This document shows, piece by piece, positions 1 through 8,721 of a stretch of DNA of 64,000 nt (positions are counted from its first letter, which is position 1; each line of letters starts with the position of its first letter). This stretch comes from Comamonas fluminis (GTDB lineage: Bacteria > Pseudomonadota > Gammaproteobacteria > Burkholderiales > Burkholderiaceae_C). Under the pieces are notes generated by a model. The model did no database searches. It saw only the letters and a list, made by a program, of their open reading frames with translations, and was not told where the DNA came from. A program made the translations under genes and the position numbers. The stretch is from positions 4,291,501 through 4,355,500 of the forward strand of contig NZ_CP066783.1 of NCBI RefSeq assembly GCF_019186805.1, in the 5' to 3' direction.

Positions 1-465
1 CTGCGCGAGGTTCATGCTCTGATCTTTGTAGTAAGCGCAGGAATAGACGCGGCGCGGGTCCAGCCACAGCGCGTAGAAATCGTCAGAGAGGTCGTAATGG
101 AACTGAATCTGCTCGGCATCACGGCTCAGCGTATGCATGGCTAGAGACTTCGCTTTGGAGACTGTCTGCTCCAGCCAGGTAGGCCGGTGCTGCACCGGGT
201 CGCCCTGCAAAAGCACTGCAGCGGCGGCCATGATGTCTCTGGGCTTTCCATGGATATCAACCCAGCCCTCAACCACCGCCGAGCCGACCGAGCCCACCTG
301 ACCATCCAGCAGTGCAGCCAGTGCCTTGGGCGAGCGGAAAATCAGCTGTACGGCACTGTGCTCCGGACCGATACGCTCGCCAGAGGCCAGCTGAATCGAA
401 GCAGTCACAGGAAGTTTTGCGAGAACCGGCTCCAGTGTGCTCAACAGGTTTTTCATGAAACCCAT
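1..465 (-). CDS. cfa: Cyclopropane-fatty-acyl-phospholipid synthase, N-terminal part (cut by window edge)
   Basis: The gene reads leftwards out of the window, so only about the first 155 residues are visible of a family that is usually 380-430 residues. The enzyme transfers a methylene group from S-adenosylmethionine to the double bond of unsaturated phospholipid acyl chains at the inner face of the membrane. The recognisable part is the segment HYDLSDDFYALWLDP followed by YSCAYY, which is the hallmark entry into the SAM-methyltransferase domain of this family. The N-terminal 110 residues are the less conserved lipid-binding domain. Two in-frame ATGs (465 and 456) are possible starts and neither has a clear ribosome binding site. 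The catalytic bicarbonate and SAM motifs lie outside the window and cannot be checked. Confidence 0.85.
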   Translation of the reverse strand, partial: MGFMKNLLSTLEPVLAKLPVTASIQLASGERIGPEHSAVQLIFRSPKALAALLDGQVGSVGSAVVEGWVDIHGKPRDIMAAAAVLLQGDPVQHRPTWLEQTVSKAKSLAMHTLSRDAEQIQFHYDLSDDFYALWLDPRRVYSCAYYKDQSMNLAQ

Positions 466-541
466 TGTTCACGCGCAATATGTCAGGTCAAGCCTTGATC
501 CCGCAGACTTCTGTGAGCAAATGTCTCACCCCTAGGCCTGC

Positions 542-1159
542 TCAGCTGCGTGCCTGCACCAGCTTCTCGTAGGCCTTGCGGGTGGCGGGCGCGATGGAGT
601 CCAGCACCTGCTCATAGGCAGTCTTGTGGCGTGCAATCAGGCGCATGGCCGCAACCGTGCGGCTTTTGCAGAACCAGTGGCAGGTGTGCTGCATCAGCAT
701 CAGCTCGGCCGTCATGGTGAAGGCGCGGCGCTTGCGCTCTTCTTCATCCTGGGCCTGGCCCACCTGCACTGCGGCAATGGCCTGTGCATGCAGCTTCATG
801 GCGGCACGCACATCCAGCGTGGCCGATGGCACCAGCCTGTCCATATAGGGCAGCGCCAGCGGCAGCGTGCTGGCCCGGGTCTGTTCGGCAGGCAGGCTGG
901 CAAACTCATCCGCAAACCGCTGGAACTGGCTGGCCAGACTGGTTTCGGTGTTCTCCAGCACAGTCCAGATCTGCTCGCGGCGCTGGGCGTCGGTCTCGCC
1001 AATCACACGCAGATACCCCTCCATCAAGCCAGCCATGAGCTTTTCGATCTGAAAGCGCGAGAGATGCTGTGCCAGCAACTGGGTGTGCTGCCTTTGCTCC
1101 TGCTTCTTGAGCATGTAGAGCACGGTGGTGACAATGATGGCGAGCGTTAAAAAATCCAT
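542..1159 (-). CDS. Hypothetical protein with an N-terminal membrane anchor
   Basis: This 205-residue protein is not recognised as a named family. Residues 4-17 are a hydrophobic stretch (LTLAIIVTTVLYML) that looks like a single membrane anchor with a short periplasmic N-terminus. The rest is predicted mostly helical and soluble, rich in Glu, Gln, Arg and Ala, with no enzyme motif visible. Its start lies only 30 bases from the divergent start of the lipoprotein peptidase at 1190, so at most one of the two genes can have its full promoter in the gap and the other promoter must overlap coding DNA or use a later start. Coding is supported by length, by GC-rich third positions and by the lack of a better frame. 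Confidence 0.65.
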   Translation of the reverse strand: MDFLTLAIIVTTVLYMLKKQEQRQHTQLLAQHLSRFQIEKLMAGLMEGYLRVIGETDAQRREQIWTVLENTETSLASQFQRFADEFASLPAEQTRASTLPLALPYMDRLVPSATLDVRAAMKLHAQAIAAVQVGQAQDEEERKRRAFTMTAELMLMQHTCHWFCKSRTVAAMRLIARHKTAYEQVLDSIAPATRKAYEKLVQARS

Positions 1160-1189
1160 GAACTAGAACCCAACCGGCGAACCAGGGCG

Positions 1190-2401
1190 ATGCAAAAAAG
1201 AATGAGTGTAGTCAGCTTGACGGCCATCACGGCCCTCGGGGCAGCAATTGTCACACTGGCTGGCTGCAGCAGCACCGCCTATTACTGGCAGGGCTTCAGG
1301 GGGCAGATGCAGATCATCCAGGCAGCGCGGCCCATTGACGACTGGCTGGCCGACCGCAGCACCAGCCCTGCGCTGCAGCAGCGTCTGCGCGCCGCGCAGC
1401 AGATGCGCCGCTTTGCCAGCGAGCAACTGGCCCTGCCCGATAACGCCAGCTACACCCGCTACGCGGCACTGGAACGCAAATACGCGGTCTGGAACGTGGT
1501 GGCGGCCCCGCCAGACAGCCTGAAGATGCATCAATGGTGCTTTCCCATCACGGGCTGCATCAGCTACCGAGGCTACTTTGCCGAAGCCGATGCACAGGCC
1601 AAGGCCTATGAAATGCATGAGCAGGGCCTGGAAGTCAGCGTCTATGGTGTGCCCGCCTATTCCACGCTGGGCTATCTAAACTGGCTGGGTGGCGATCCAC
1701 TGCTCAGCAGCTTTATCGGCTGGCAGGAGGGCGACTTTGCCGGTCTGATGTTCCATGAGCTGGCCCACCAGCTGATCTACATCAAGAACGACACGGCCTT
1801 CAACGAATCATTTGCCACGGCGGTGGAGCGCATTGCCACACCGCTATGGCTGCAAACCCATGCCAGCGAAGCCACGCTGCAGCGCTGGCAACAGGCACAA
1901 ACGCGCAGAGCACTCTGGCAGCACCTTACCCGGCAAACACGGGCCAGACTTCACTCCATATATGAGAGAAATACTACTCAACCCCTTGATGAAAAAGCGC
2001 TGGCAGCTATCAAAAAAGAAGTTTTTTCTGACTTTCAAGCGCAGTATGCCCAGCTGCGTGCGCAATGGGTGGCGGCAGACGAGCCCCTGCTGACCAGCGA
2101 CACCCTGCGCCAGCAATACCTTGAGCGGCTGGCCCAAACCGATGACTGGGTGGCCCGTGCCAACAATGCCAGCTTTGGCGCTCTTGCCGCCTATGACGAC
2201 TGGGTAGCCGCCATGACCCACTGGTGGACACAGTTGCAAGACCGCCAGCCTGCATCTCCCGAAGGGTGGAAGCGCTTTTATGCCCAGATGCAGGAGCTGG
2301 CCAGCATGCAGCCGGAGCAGCGCACCCAGCAGCTGTGCGCCCATCAGCCTGAGCAGCTTGCGCCGCCAGCCGCCTGCCAAGCCAGCACAGCCCGTCCATA
2401 G
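1190..2401 (+). CDS. Putative zinc aminopeptidase lipoprotein (COG4324, PF10023 type)
   Basis: The 403-residue product starts with a lipoprotein signal ending in LAGC at residue 26, so it should be anchored in the envelope. A zincin motif HELAHQ at about residues 189-194 gives two His ligands and the catalytic Glu, and NESFAT some 12 residues later (Glu206) supplies a probable third metal ligand. This spacing and the sequence around CISYRGYF match the family called putative aminopeptidase; substrate and physiological role are not established. Around residues 268-276 the coding sequence contains a copy of the AGCTATCAAA dispersed repeat (1992-2017), read through in frame as part of a charged helix. 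A second ATG at 1202 is an alternative start. Confidence 0.8.
   Translation: MQKRMSVVSLTAITALGAAIVTLAGCSSTAYYWQGFRGQMQIIQAARPIDDWLADRSTSPALQQRLRAAQQMRRFASEQLALPDNASYTRYAALERKYAVWNVVAAPPDSLKMHQWCFPITGCISYRGYFAEADAQAKAYEMHEQGLEVSVYGVPAYSTLGYLNWLGGDPLLSSFIGWQEGDFAGLMFHELAHQLIYIKNDTAFNESFATAVERIATPLWLQTHASEATLQRWQQAQTRRALWQHLTRQTRARLHSIYERNTTQPLDEKALAAIKKEVFSDFQAQYAQLRAQWVAADEPLLTSDTLRQQYLERLAQTDDWVARANNASFGALAAYDDWVAAMTHWWTQLQDRQPASPEGWKRFYAQMQELASMQPEQRTQQLCAHQPEQLAPPAACQASTARP
1992..2017. repeat. Dispersed AGCTATCAAA-type repeat, intragenic copy
   Basis: The core GCGCTGGCAGCTATCAA flanked by A runs matches the intergenic copies at 63693, 54806 and 5989. Here it lies inside the aminopeptidase gene and keeps the reading frame. 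Confidence 0.55.
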
Positions 2402-2545
2402 TCCTTCCATGGGCCGACCATAGCTCGCTAATAATCAGCGCCCGGCCAGGCCCATCGACTAGGACAGAACCTGATAGACGGCTTCAGCGTGGTTTAAGAA
2501 AGTCTGGGCAAACTTTTAGCAACATCCATTTCCTCGCTCTCTGTT

Positions 2546-4237
2546 TTGTCTTCCTCCGACTTTGCCTCCACCGCGTCTGGCTCCGGCAGACGATTCTTCA
2601 AACCCCGCTCCCCCCAGTTCATCGCCTTCTGGCTGGCCGTCTGGATGACGGCCACCGCCAACTGGGCGCTATGGCTGCGCCTGCCCTCCATAGAGGGCTA
2701 TCAGGGCAGCCATGCCGTGCTGGCCCTGCGCGTCATTCCTCTGGTTCTGGGGGCGGTGATGCTGCTCACCAGTCTGTTTGCATGGCCACGCTGGATGAAG
2801 CCGTTCTGGATTGCCCTGCTGCTGGTTGCCGCAAGTGCCCAGCACTTCATGATCTCCTACGGCACCCTGATGGACCGGGGCATGATCAACAACATCCTGC
2901 AGACGGACATGCGCGAGAGCTCCGACCTCTTCAACCCCAAGCTGCTGCTGGAGTTGCTGATCGTGGCCATCCTGCCAGCCATCTGGCTGTGGAAAACGCC
3001 GATTCGTGGCGCAGGCAAGGTCTGGCGCAATGTGCTGCGCACCGTGATGCTGATGGTGGGTGCCGCGGCACTGGTGGGTGGCTCCATCGCCGTCTCATAC
3101 AAAGACCTGGCCCCCGTGGTGCGCAACAACCTCTGGCTGCGCTTCATGATCAACCCGGTCAACCCCGTGCTGTCCAGCGCTGGCGTCTTCCTCGCGCCCA
3201 TTCTTCAAAAGCCTCGCCCCTTTGTCAGCACGATAGAGGGAGCGGCCCTGGGCAAAAGCTATGAAGCTGCGCAAAAGCCACCGCTGCTGATCCTGGTCGT
3301 GGGCGAAACTGCCCGCGCCAAGAATTTCAGCCTCAACGGCTATGCCCGCGACACCAACCCTGAGCTTTCCAGGCAAGACGTGCTGAGCTGGCGCAACGCC
3401 ACCTCCTGCGGCACCAGCACCCGCGAATCCGTGCCCTGCATGTTCTCCAGCCTGGGCCGCGAGGGCTTCTACAACTCCAAGGCCGAGCACAGCAATCTGC
3501 TGGATGTGCTGCAGGCCGCAGGCCTTGCCGTGCTGTGGGTGGACAACCAGGCAGGCTGCAAGGGCGTGTGCAAGCGCATTCCCATGGCCGATACAGCCGA
3601 CAGGGTGAACACCCCTGAAGGCAAGGCCTTGTGCGCTGCTGATGGCGAATGTCTGGACGGCATGCTGCTGGTCGGTCTTGAAGAACGCATCACCCAGCTG
3701 GACCCCGCACGCCGCGCCAAGGGCGTGGTGCTCGCCATGCACCAGATGGGCAGCCATGGCCCGGCCTACTACAAGCGCTCCACGCCCGACCTCAAGGCCT
3801 TCAAGCCCGAGTGCGAGACCAATGCCCTGTCCAGCTGCCCGCAGGAGAACGTGGTCAACGTCTATGACAACTCGATTCGCTATACCGACCATTTCCTGGC
3901 CCAGACGATCAGCTGGCTCAAGACCCAGCAAGACCAGTTTGAAACCGGCATGTTCTACATGTCCGACCATGGCGAATCGCTGGGCGAGATGGGCGTCTAT
4001 CTGCACGGCATGCCCTACTCCATGGCTCCCGCAGATCAAAAACATGTGCCCATGATTCTGTGGCCCGGCACACTGGGCGCGCGCACCCATGTGGATGCCA
4101 GCTGCCTCCGCAAAGAGCTGGACAAGCCTGTCTCGCACGACAACCTCTATCACACCATTCTGGGTCTGGTGGATGTCAGCACCCCCACTTACAAGCCTGC
4201 ACTGGATGCGCTGAAAGGCTGCCGCGGCGCGGGCTGA
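2546..4237 (+). CDS. eptA: Lipid A phosphoethanolamine transferase, EptA/MCR family
   Basis: The 563-residue inner-membrane enzyme transfers phosphoethanolamine from phosphatidylethanolamine to lipid A, lowering surface charge and typically giving polymyxin resistance. The N-terminal third has about five membrane segments; the rest is a periplasmic sulfatase-fold domain. VGETARAKNFSLNGYARDTNP carries the first metal-binding Glu; C288-G-T-S-T292 followed by SVPC298 holds the nucleophilic Thr (by alignment to MCR-1 Thr285), and SDHGESLGE plus HQMGSHGP supply the remaining zinc ligands. Three pairs of disulfide cysteines known in MCR-1 are matched (288/298, the GCKGVC and CAADGEC pairs, ECETN..SSC). 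The start is a TTG at 2546 with no clear ribosome binding site; the next ATG (about 2645) would cut the first membrane helix, so the TTG is preferred. Followed by a strong terminator. Confidence 0.88.
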   Translation: MSSSDFASTASGSGRRFFKPRSPQFIAFWLAVWMTATANWALWLRLPSIEGYQGSHAVLALRVIPLVLGAVMLLTSLFAWPRWMKPFWIALLLVAASAQHFMISYGTLMDRGMINNILQTDMRESSDLFNPKLLLELLIVAILPAIWLWKTPIRGAGKVWRNVLRTVMLMVGAAALVGGSIAVSYKDLAPVVRNNLWLRFMINPVNPVLSSAGVFLAPILQKPRPFVSTIEGAALGKSYEAAQKPPLLILVVGETARAKNFSLNGYARDTNPELSRQDVLSWRNATSCGTSTRESVPCMFSSLGREGFYNSKAEHSNLLDVLQAAGLAVLWVDNQAGCKGVCKRIPMADTADRVNTPEGKALCAADGECLDGMLLVGLEERITQLDPARRAKGVVLAMHQMGSHGPAYYKRSTPDLKAFKPECETNALSSCPQENVVNVYDNSIRYTDHFLAQTISWLKTQQDQFETGMFYMSDHGESLGEMGVYLHGMPYSMAPADQKHVPMILWPGTLGARTHVDASCLRKELDKPVSHDNLYHTILGLVDVSTPTYKPALDALKGCRGAG

Positions 4238-4258
4238 GTGTTCACTGAATGACAAAGC

Positions 4259-4296
4259 AAACGGCCTGCCGGGTTTCAAAGCCCGGCAGGCCGTTT
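4259..4296. terminator. Strong bidirectional terminator after eptA
   Basis: A perfect 15-bp stem (4259-4273 with 4282-4296) with an 8-base loop is flanked by A and T runs. It separates the convergent eptA and ABC transporter permease genes and can serve both strands. Confidence 0.85.
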
Positions 4297-4310
4297 TCAC
4301 TGATGGAATA

Positions 4311-4334
4311 AGCGCAGTCAGCTATCAAATTGAT
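4311..4334. repeat. Dispersed AGCTATCAAA-type repeat
   Basis: AGCGCAGTCAGCTATCAAAT lies just beyond the stop codon of the permease gene, a typical position for this family of short repeats. Confidence 0.5.
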
Positions 4335-4338
4335 TGCA

Positions 4339-5109
4339 TCACTCGCCTTGCGACCCGCGATGCGCCCAGCCCGTGGTGTGCTTTTCCACCAGGTTGAACA
4401 GCTCATACATCACCATGGCCATGGCGCCCACCACAATCAGCCCGGCAAAGGCCAGCCCCATCTGCATGGATGAACCGGCAGAGACCAGCAGATAGCCAAT
4501 GCCCTCGTTGGCCGCCGTCATCTCGCTGACCGTGGTGCCCACGAAAGCCAGCGTAATCGCCACTTTCAGCGAGCCATAGAAATACGGCAATGAGCGCGGC
4601 AGGCCCACCTTCATCAGCACATCCCAGCGCTTGGCGCCCAGCACGCGCAGCACGTCTTCCAGTTCAGGCTCCAGCGTGGCCAGCCCCGTGGCGATGTTCA
4701 CCATGATGGGGAAAAAGCTGATGAGAAAGGCCGTGAGAATGGCCGGGCCCGCGCCAATGCCGAACCAGACCACCAGAATCGGCACAAACGCCGCCTTGGG
4801 CAGGGCATTGAAAGCCGTCATCAGCGGGTAGAACGCCGCATAGGCCAGCCGCGAGGAGCCAATCAGAAAACCGAGCAGCACGCCCACCACAATCGCCAGG
4901 CCAAAGCCCGCCATGGTCACCCAGTAAGTGCGCCAGGCATGCAGGGCAATCGTGCCTGCAAACTCATAGAGCTGGTGGCCTATGGCTCTGGGGCTGGGGA
5001 AGATGAATTCCGAAACGTCGAACGCCGAACAGATGACCTGCCAGAGCACGATCGTCAGCAGCAGCAATAACCAGGGCGCCCAGCGCTCTGCAGTTTTTTG
5101 ATGTTTCAT
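4339..5109 (-). CDS. ABC transporter permease, TauC/SsuC/ThiX type
   Basis: The 256-residue inner-membrane subunit has about six hydrophobic segments and the cytoplasmic EAA-type loop (VLGAKRWDVLMKVGLPRSLP, about residues 155-175) that docks onto the ATPase. It is the last gene of a leftward operon: binding protein, deaminase, binding protein, ATPase, permease. Only 8 bases separate it from the ATPase stop. Permeases of this group import taurine, alkanesulfonates or pyrimidine precursors; the NMT1-like binding proteins and the deaminase next door point to a heterocyclic compound rather than a sulfonate, but that is inference. A ribosome binding site TAAGG precedes the ATG. Confidence 0.85.
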   Translation of the reverse strand: MKHQKTAERWAPWLLLLLTIVLWQVICSAFDVSEFIFPSPRAIGHQLYEFAGTIALHAWRTYWVTMAGFGLAIVVGVLLGFLIGSSRLAYAAFYPLMTAFNALPKAAFVPILVVWFGIGAGPAILTAFLISFFPIMVNIATGLATLEPELEDVLRVLGAKRWDVLMKVGLPRSLPYFYGSLKVAITLAFVGTTVSEMTAANEGIGYLLVSAGSSMQMGLAFAGLIVVGAMAMVMYELFNLVEKHTTGWAHRGSQGE

Positions 5110-5117
5110 GGTGCGCC

Positions 5118-5963
5118 TTATTGAGGGATTGCAGCAGCATCAGCGCCGCTTTTACGCAGTGCACCGATATGGCCACGCAGTTCATAGACGATGTCTGAGA
5201 ACTCTGGCGTGTAAGTCACTTCCAGATCACGCGGGCGCGGCAGGTCGATGTCGCGGCGCACGACAAAGCGCCCCGGGCTTTTGCTCATCACATAAACGGT
5301 ATCGGCCAGAAAAACGCTCTCGCGCAGGTCGTGCGTGACCAGAATCACATTGAATTTCTGCTCGGCCTGCAGGTCACGCAGAATGCACCACAGCTCCTCA
5401 CGGGTGAAGGCATCCAGCGCGCCGAAGGGCTCGTCCAGCAGCAGCATTTGCGGCTCGTGAATCAGGGCGCGGCAGATGCTGGCGCGCTGCTGCATGCCGC
5501 CAGACAGCTGCCAGGGAAATTTGCGTTCGTACCCCGCCAGCCCCACCTTGCCCAGCAGTTCAATGGCACGCGCCTCGTATTCCTTGCGCTTTTGCTTGAA
5601 CTGCGAGCGGTGCGGCTCCACGATCTCCAGCGGCAGCAGCACATTGTCCAGCGTGGTGCGCCAGGGCAGCAGCGACGATGACTGAAACGCCATGCCCGAG
5701 ATCTTGAGCGGCCCCGTCACGCGCTCACCATCCACCGTGATGCGGCCCATGGACGGCATCTTCAGCCCCGTGGTGAGCTTCATGAAGGTGGACTTGCCGC
5801 AGCCCGACGGGCCGACGATGGCGATGAACTCGCCACGCTGCACCGTCAGGTCAATCGCCTCCACCGCAAAGTGGTTGGCTTGCAGCAGCTCTTCGTTGTA
5901 CGCCAGCCAGACGTCTTTGAATTCGACAAAGGGTCGGGCGGATTCTGTATCTGATGATTTCAT
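5118..5963 (-). CDS. ABC transporter ATP-binding protein, TauB/SsuB type
   Basis: The 281-residue ATPase energises the importer whose permease follows. Visible motifs in order are Walker A GPSGCGKST (about residues 52-60), the Q-loop around AFQSSSLLPW, signature LSGGMQQR, Walker B LLLDEPFGALD and the switch His in VTHD. All catalytic residues are present. The C-terminal tail (VRRDIDLPRPRD) is typical of the nitrate/sulfonate/taurine subgroup. Upstream, a 57-base gap to the preceding binding-protein gene holds a dispersed repeat, so the ATPase-permease pair may be partly separated from the upstream genes transcriptionally. Confidence 0.88.
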   Translation of the reverse strand: MKSSDTESARPFVEFKDVWLAYNEELLQANHFAVEAIDLTVQRGEFIAIVGPSGCGKSTFMKLTTGLKMPSMGRITVDGERVTGPLKISGMAFQSSSLLPWRTTLDNVLLPLEIVEPHRSQFKQKRKEYEARAIELLGKVGLAGYERKFPWQLSGGMQQRASICRALIHEPQMLLLDEPFGALDAFTREELWCILRDLQAEQKFNVILVTHDLRESVFLADTVYVMSKSPGRFVVRRDIDLPRPRDLEVTYTPEFSDIVYELRGHIGALRKSGADAAAIPQ

Positions 5964-5988
5964 AAAAGCAGGCTGCAGCGCCTGTTAA

Positions 5989-6012
5989 TCAAGCGCTTTC
6001 AGCTATCAATCA
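5989..6012. repeat. Dispersed AGCTATCAAA-type repeat
   Basis: AAGCGCTTTCAGCTATCAAT occupies the short gap between the binding-protein gene and the ATPase gene inside one operon. Confidence 0.5.
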
Positions 6013-6020
6013 ATGAGCAT

Positions 6021-7049
6021 TTACTTCTTGGGAAGCACATCAAGTTCGGCGGCCGGTGGCAGGAATTTGCCGCTCCAGACTCCCTCAGGATTCACGCGCG
6101 TCTTGGTTGCATAGACATCGGAGACCTGAGAGGCCATCAGCGCCATGCGTGTGGGGCTGACCTGACCAAAGCCTTCGGCACGCGCATCGGCGGTGTTGAT
6201 GACCGTGTCGATCGCCAGCTGCAGGCGGCGCGTTTCCAGAGCGGTGTTGACGATGCCATCGCGCTCCTTCACATGGGCAATGGCGGCACCGGGGTTGGCC
6301 ATAACTTCTTTGGCCCCCTTGGTGAAGGCCTTGAGGAAGGCGCGCACGGCATCGGGGTTCTCGCGCACCAGCTTGGCGCTGGCAATGATGGCGTTGCCAT
6401 ATAGCTTGACGCCGTTGTCGGCAAACGGCATGACTGCCACATCCGCCGCCTTCACGCCACGGGCCTCCAGGTTCAGCAGCGAGGTGAAGGTGAAGCCCGT
6501 GATGGCATCGACATCGCCACGCACCAGCATGGTCTCGCGCAGCGGCGGGTCCATGGTGGTCCATTGCACATCGCCCACCTTGTTGGCCTTGGCAAACAGC
6601 GGAAAACCGCGACGGCCCGCATCAAACACGGGCGCACCCAGCTTTTTCCCCGTCAGATCGGCAGGCTTGGCAATGCCGCTTTTCTTGAGCGACATGACTG
6701 AAGCTGGCGTGTTGTTGTAGACCATCATCACGGCCACGGGCTTGTCTTTGACATCGGGGTTGTTGGCGTGGAACTCCATGAGCGCCGCCAGATCGGCAAA
6801 GCCCATGTCGTAAGAGCCAGAAGCAACGCGCTGAATCGCGCCGCCGGAGCCACTGCCAGCGTCCACGCTCACATTCAGACCGGCGGCCTGAAAGTAGCCT
6901 TTAGCAACGGGCTGCAGAAACAGCGCTGCGGGCCCTTCAAAGCGCCAGTCCAGCTGGAATTTGATGGGCGTTGCGGCAAAAGCAGCGGTGGCGCTGGCAA
7001 AGCTGCCCAGAGCCAGAATGGATTGCAGAAACAGACGCTTGGTTTGCAT
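6021..7049 (-). CDS. NMT1/ThiY-like ABC substrate-binding protein 1
   Basis: The 342-residue precursor starts MQTKRLFLQSILALGSFASA and has a cleavable signal peptide ending near AFAA, so it acts in the periplasm. The mature part begins IKFQLDWRFEGPAALFLQPVAKGYFQAAGLNV, the hallmark of the NMT1/THI5-like binding proteins that deliver pyrimidine or related substrates. The start at 7049 is chosen because GGGAG lies 6 bases upstream and the signal peptide begins there; a longer in-frame reading to 7145 overlaps the deaminase gene and lacks a ribosome binding site. A related but distinct binding protein is encoded at 7615-8631 in the same operon, so the transporter may use two receptors for two ligands. 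Confidence 0.85.
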   Translation of the reverse strand: MQTKRLFLQSILALGSFASATAAFAATPIKFQLDWRFEGPAALFLQPVAKGYFQAAGLNVSVDAGSGSGGAIQRVASGSYDMGFADLAALMEFHANNPDVKDKPVAVMMVYNNTPASVMSLKKSGIAKPADLTGKKLGAPVFDAGRRGFPLFAKANKVGDVQWTTMDPPLRETMLVRGDVDAITGFTFTSLLNLEARGVKAADVAVMPFADNGVKLYGNAIIASAKLVRENPDAVRAFLKAFTKGAKEVMANPGAAIAHVKERDGIVNTALETRRLQLAIDTVINTADARAEGFGQVSPTRMALMASQVSDVYATKTRVNPEGVWSGKFLPPAAELDVLPKK

Positions 7050-7101
7050 GGTGAACTCCCTCTCTTTAGTCAATGAATGGCGCTTGGATTCGTGTGGAGG
7101 C

Positions 7102-7602
7102 TCAGGTCTTCCAGGCCCCCTGGTGTGAGCTGCTGGCTTCCTCAATCAGGGCCGGGCCTATGCATTCGATGGCGTGCGAAGCGGCCTGAAACACGTCGCG
7201 GCAGGACAATTCGGCATCCTTCTGATCCAGCCGCTCGCCACGAAACACGCGCAGCCGTTCGGCATCAATGCCATAGACCACGCGGCCAATGGCTGACCAG
7301 AAAATGGCGCCCGCACACATCACGCAGGGCTCGGCAGATGAATACAGCGTGGCGCGGGCCAGCTCATCGCGTGAATGCAGGGGGCTGGCCAGGCGAATGG
7401 CAGACAGTTCGGCATGGGCCGTGCAGTCACCGCTTTCGCCATTGGCGTTGCTGGCAGCGGCCAGCACGCGCCCATCAGCTGCCACAATCAGCGCGCCAAA
7501 CGGACGGTTGCCGCGTTCGCGGGCCGTATCGGCCAGTGCAATGGCTTCACGCAGATGGCGGCCATCGGTGTCATTGAGGGTCTGGGCTTGAGGCAGAGAC
7601 AT
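7102..7602 (-). CDS. Nucleoside/guanine deaminase-like protein (CDA/TadA fold)
   Basis: The 166-residue protein belongs to the zinc cytidine-deaminase superfamily. TAHAELSAI holds the His zinc ligand and catalytic Glu, and PCVMCAGAIFWSAIGRVVYGID holds the two Cys ligands. The C-terminal segment with CRDVF is like the small GuaD-type guanine deaminases rather than tRNA adenosine deaminase, whose tRNA-binding residues are not apparent. It lies between two periplasmic binding-protein genes in an ABC transporter operon, 12 bases downstream of one and 52 upstream of the other, so it probably deaminates the imported heterocycle. Specificity cannot be read from the sequence. Confidence 0.8.
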   Translation of the reverse strand: MSLPQAQTLNDTDGRHLREAIALADTARERGNRPFGALIVAADGRVLAAASNANGESGDCTAHAELSAIRLASPLHSRDELARATLYSSAEPCVMCAGAIFWSAIGRVVYGIDAERLRVFRGERLDQKDAELSCRDVFQAASHAIECIGPALIEEASSSHQGAWKT

Positions 7603-7614
7603 CGTCTTCTCCCC

Positions 7615-8631
7615 TCAGGCCTTGAGCATGCGGGCCGCTCTGGCGGGCAGCATGCTGCTGTTGAAAAGGGCATCGGCAGATGGCGTGGTCTTGAGTGCAA
7701 AGGTCTGCACCACGCTGTCCACCTGCTGCTCCATCAAGCGCTTGCTGAAGTCGCCAAGCCCGTGGCTTTTCGTATCCGCCGCCGCGACGTACTGCGCAGT
7801 GATGGACCAGCGCTCCAGCTCCAGCTTCTCATCCAGAATCGACTCGCGCTGGCGCACGGCGGCAATGCCTGCAGCGGGGTTGGCCAAGCATTCCACAATG
7901 GCGCGGTTGGTGGCGCGCAGGAAGGCGGCCACGACTTGCGGCTTCTCGGCAATCAGATTGCTGGACGCCAGGATGGCATTGCCATACAGATGAACGCCCG
8001 CATCGCTGTAGCGCAGGATGGAAAGCTCCTCGGGCTTGATGCGCGCAAACAGCGACACGGCCGAGTCATGGAAATAAGTGGCCGCATCCACATCGCCACG
8101 CACCATGACGTTGTCGCGGGCCGAGAACTCCGTGGTGGACCAGGCAAACAGATCGGCCGGCAGGCTCTTGCGCCGCGCCACCATGGGCCAGGCACGGCGT
8201 GTGGACTCCACGGCGGCGGCGGCCACTTTTTTGCCCTTGAGGCTGGCGAAGTCCGAGGTGATGCCTCTGTCCTTGCGCCCGATGATGACAAACGGCGCCC
8301 GGTTGTAGTACTGATAGACGGCCTGCACACGCGGTGTACCGGCGTTTTGCGCATTGAACTCGATCAGCGAACTGATATCGCCCAGACCCATCTGGTAGGC
8401 ACCGCTGGCGATGCGCGTGATCGAAGCCACCGAGCCAGAGCCCACGTCCAGACTGACATCCAGCCCTTCATCACGGTAGTAGCCGTTTTGCTGCGCCAGA
8501 AAGAAAGGTGCCGTCTGACCATTGACACGGAAATCCAGCGTGAATTTCAGCGGAGTCAGCGACTTGCCCTGGGCATGTACCCAGGGCGCAGCGCAAAGAG
8601 GCAGGGCAGCAAGGAAATGGCGACGTTGCAT
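7615..8631 (-). CDS. NMT1-like ABC substrate-binding protein 2
   Basis: The 338-residue precursor begins MQRRHFLAALPLCAAPWVHAQ, a signal peptide with a possible twin-arginine pair. The mature region (LTPLKFTLDFRVNGQTAPFFLAQQNGYYRDEGLDV) is the same family as the binding protein at 6021-7049 but with clearly different sequence, so it is a diverged paralogue and not a recent copy. It is the first gene of the leftward operon. A longer in-frame reading to 8697 is rejected because it lacks both a signal peptide and a ribosome binding site. The promoter must lie in the 464-base divergent region upstream. Confidence 0.82.
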   Translation of the reverse strand: MQRRHFLAALPLCAAPWVHAQGKSLTPLKFTLDFRVNGQTAPFFLAQQNGYYRDEGLDVSLDVGSGSVASITRIASGAYQMGLGDISSLIEFNAQNAGTPRVQAVYQYYNRAPFVIIGRKDRGITSDFASLKGKKVAAAAVESTRRAWPMVARRKSLPADLFAWSTTEFSARDNVMVRGDVDAATYFHDSAVSLFARIKPEELSILRYSDAGVHLYGNAILASSNLIAEKPQVVAAFLRATNRAIVECLANPAAGIAAVRQRESILDEKLELERWSITAQYVAAADTKSHGLGDFSKRLMEQQVDSVVQTFALKTTPSADALFNSSMLPARAARMLKA

Positions 8632-8721
8632 GGTGGAACTCTCAGGTCTCTGGCGGCAAAAACACCAGCAGCAGCGCCGCTGGCAGGACATGAGCAATTT
8701 CCGGGCGCTGCACAGATGCAG

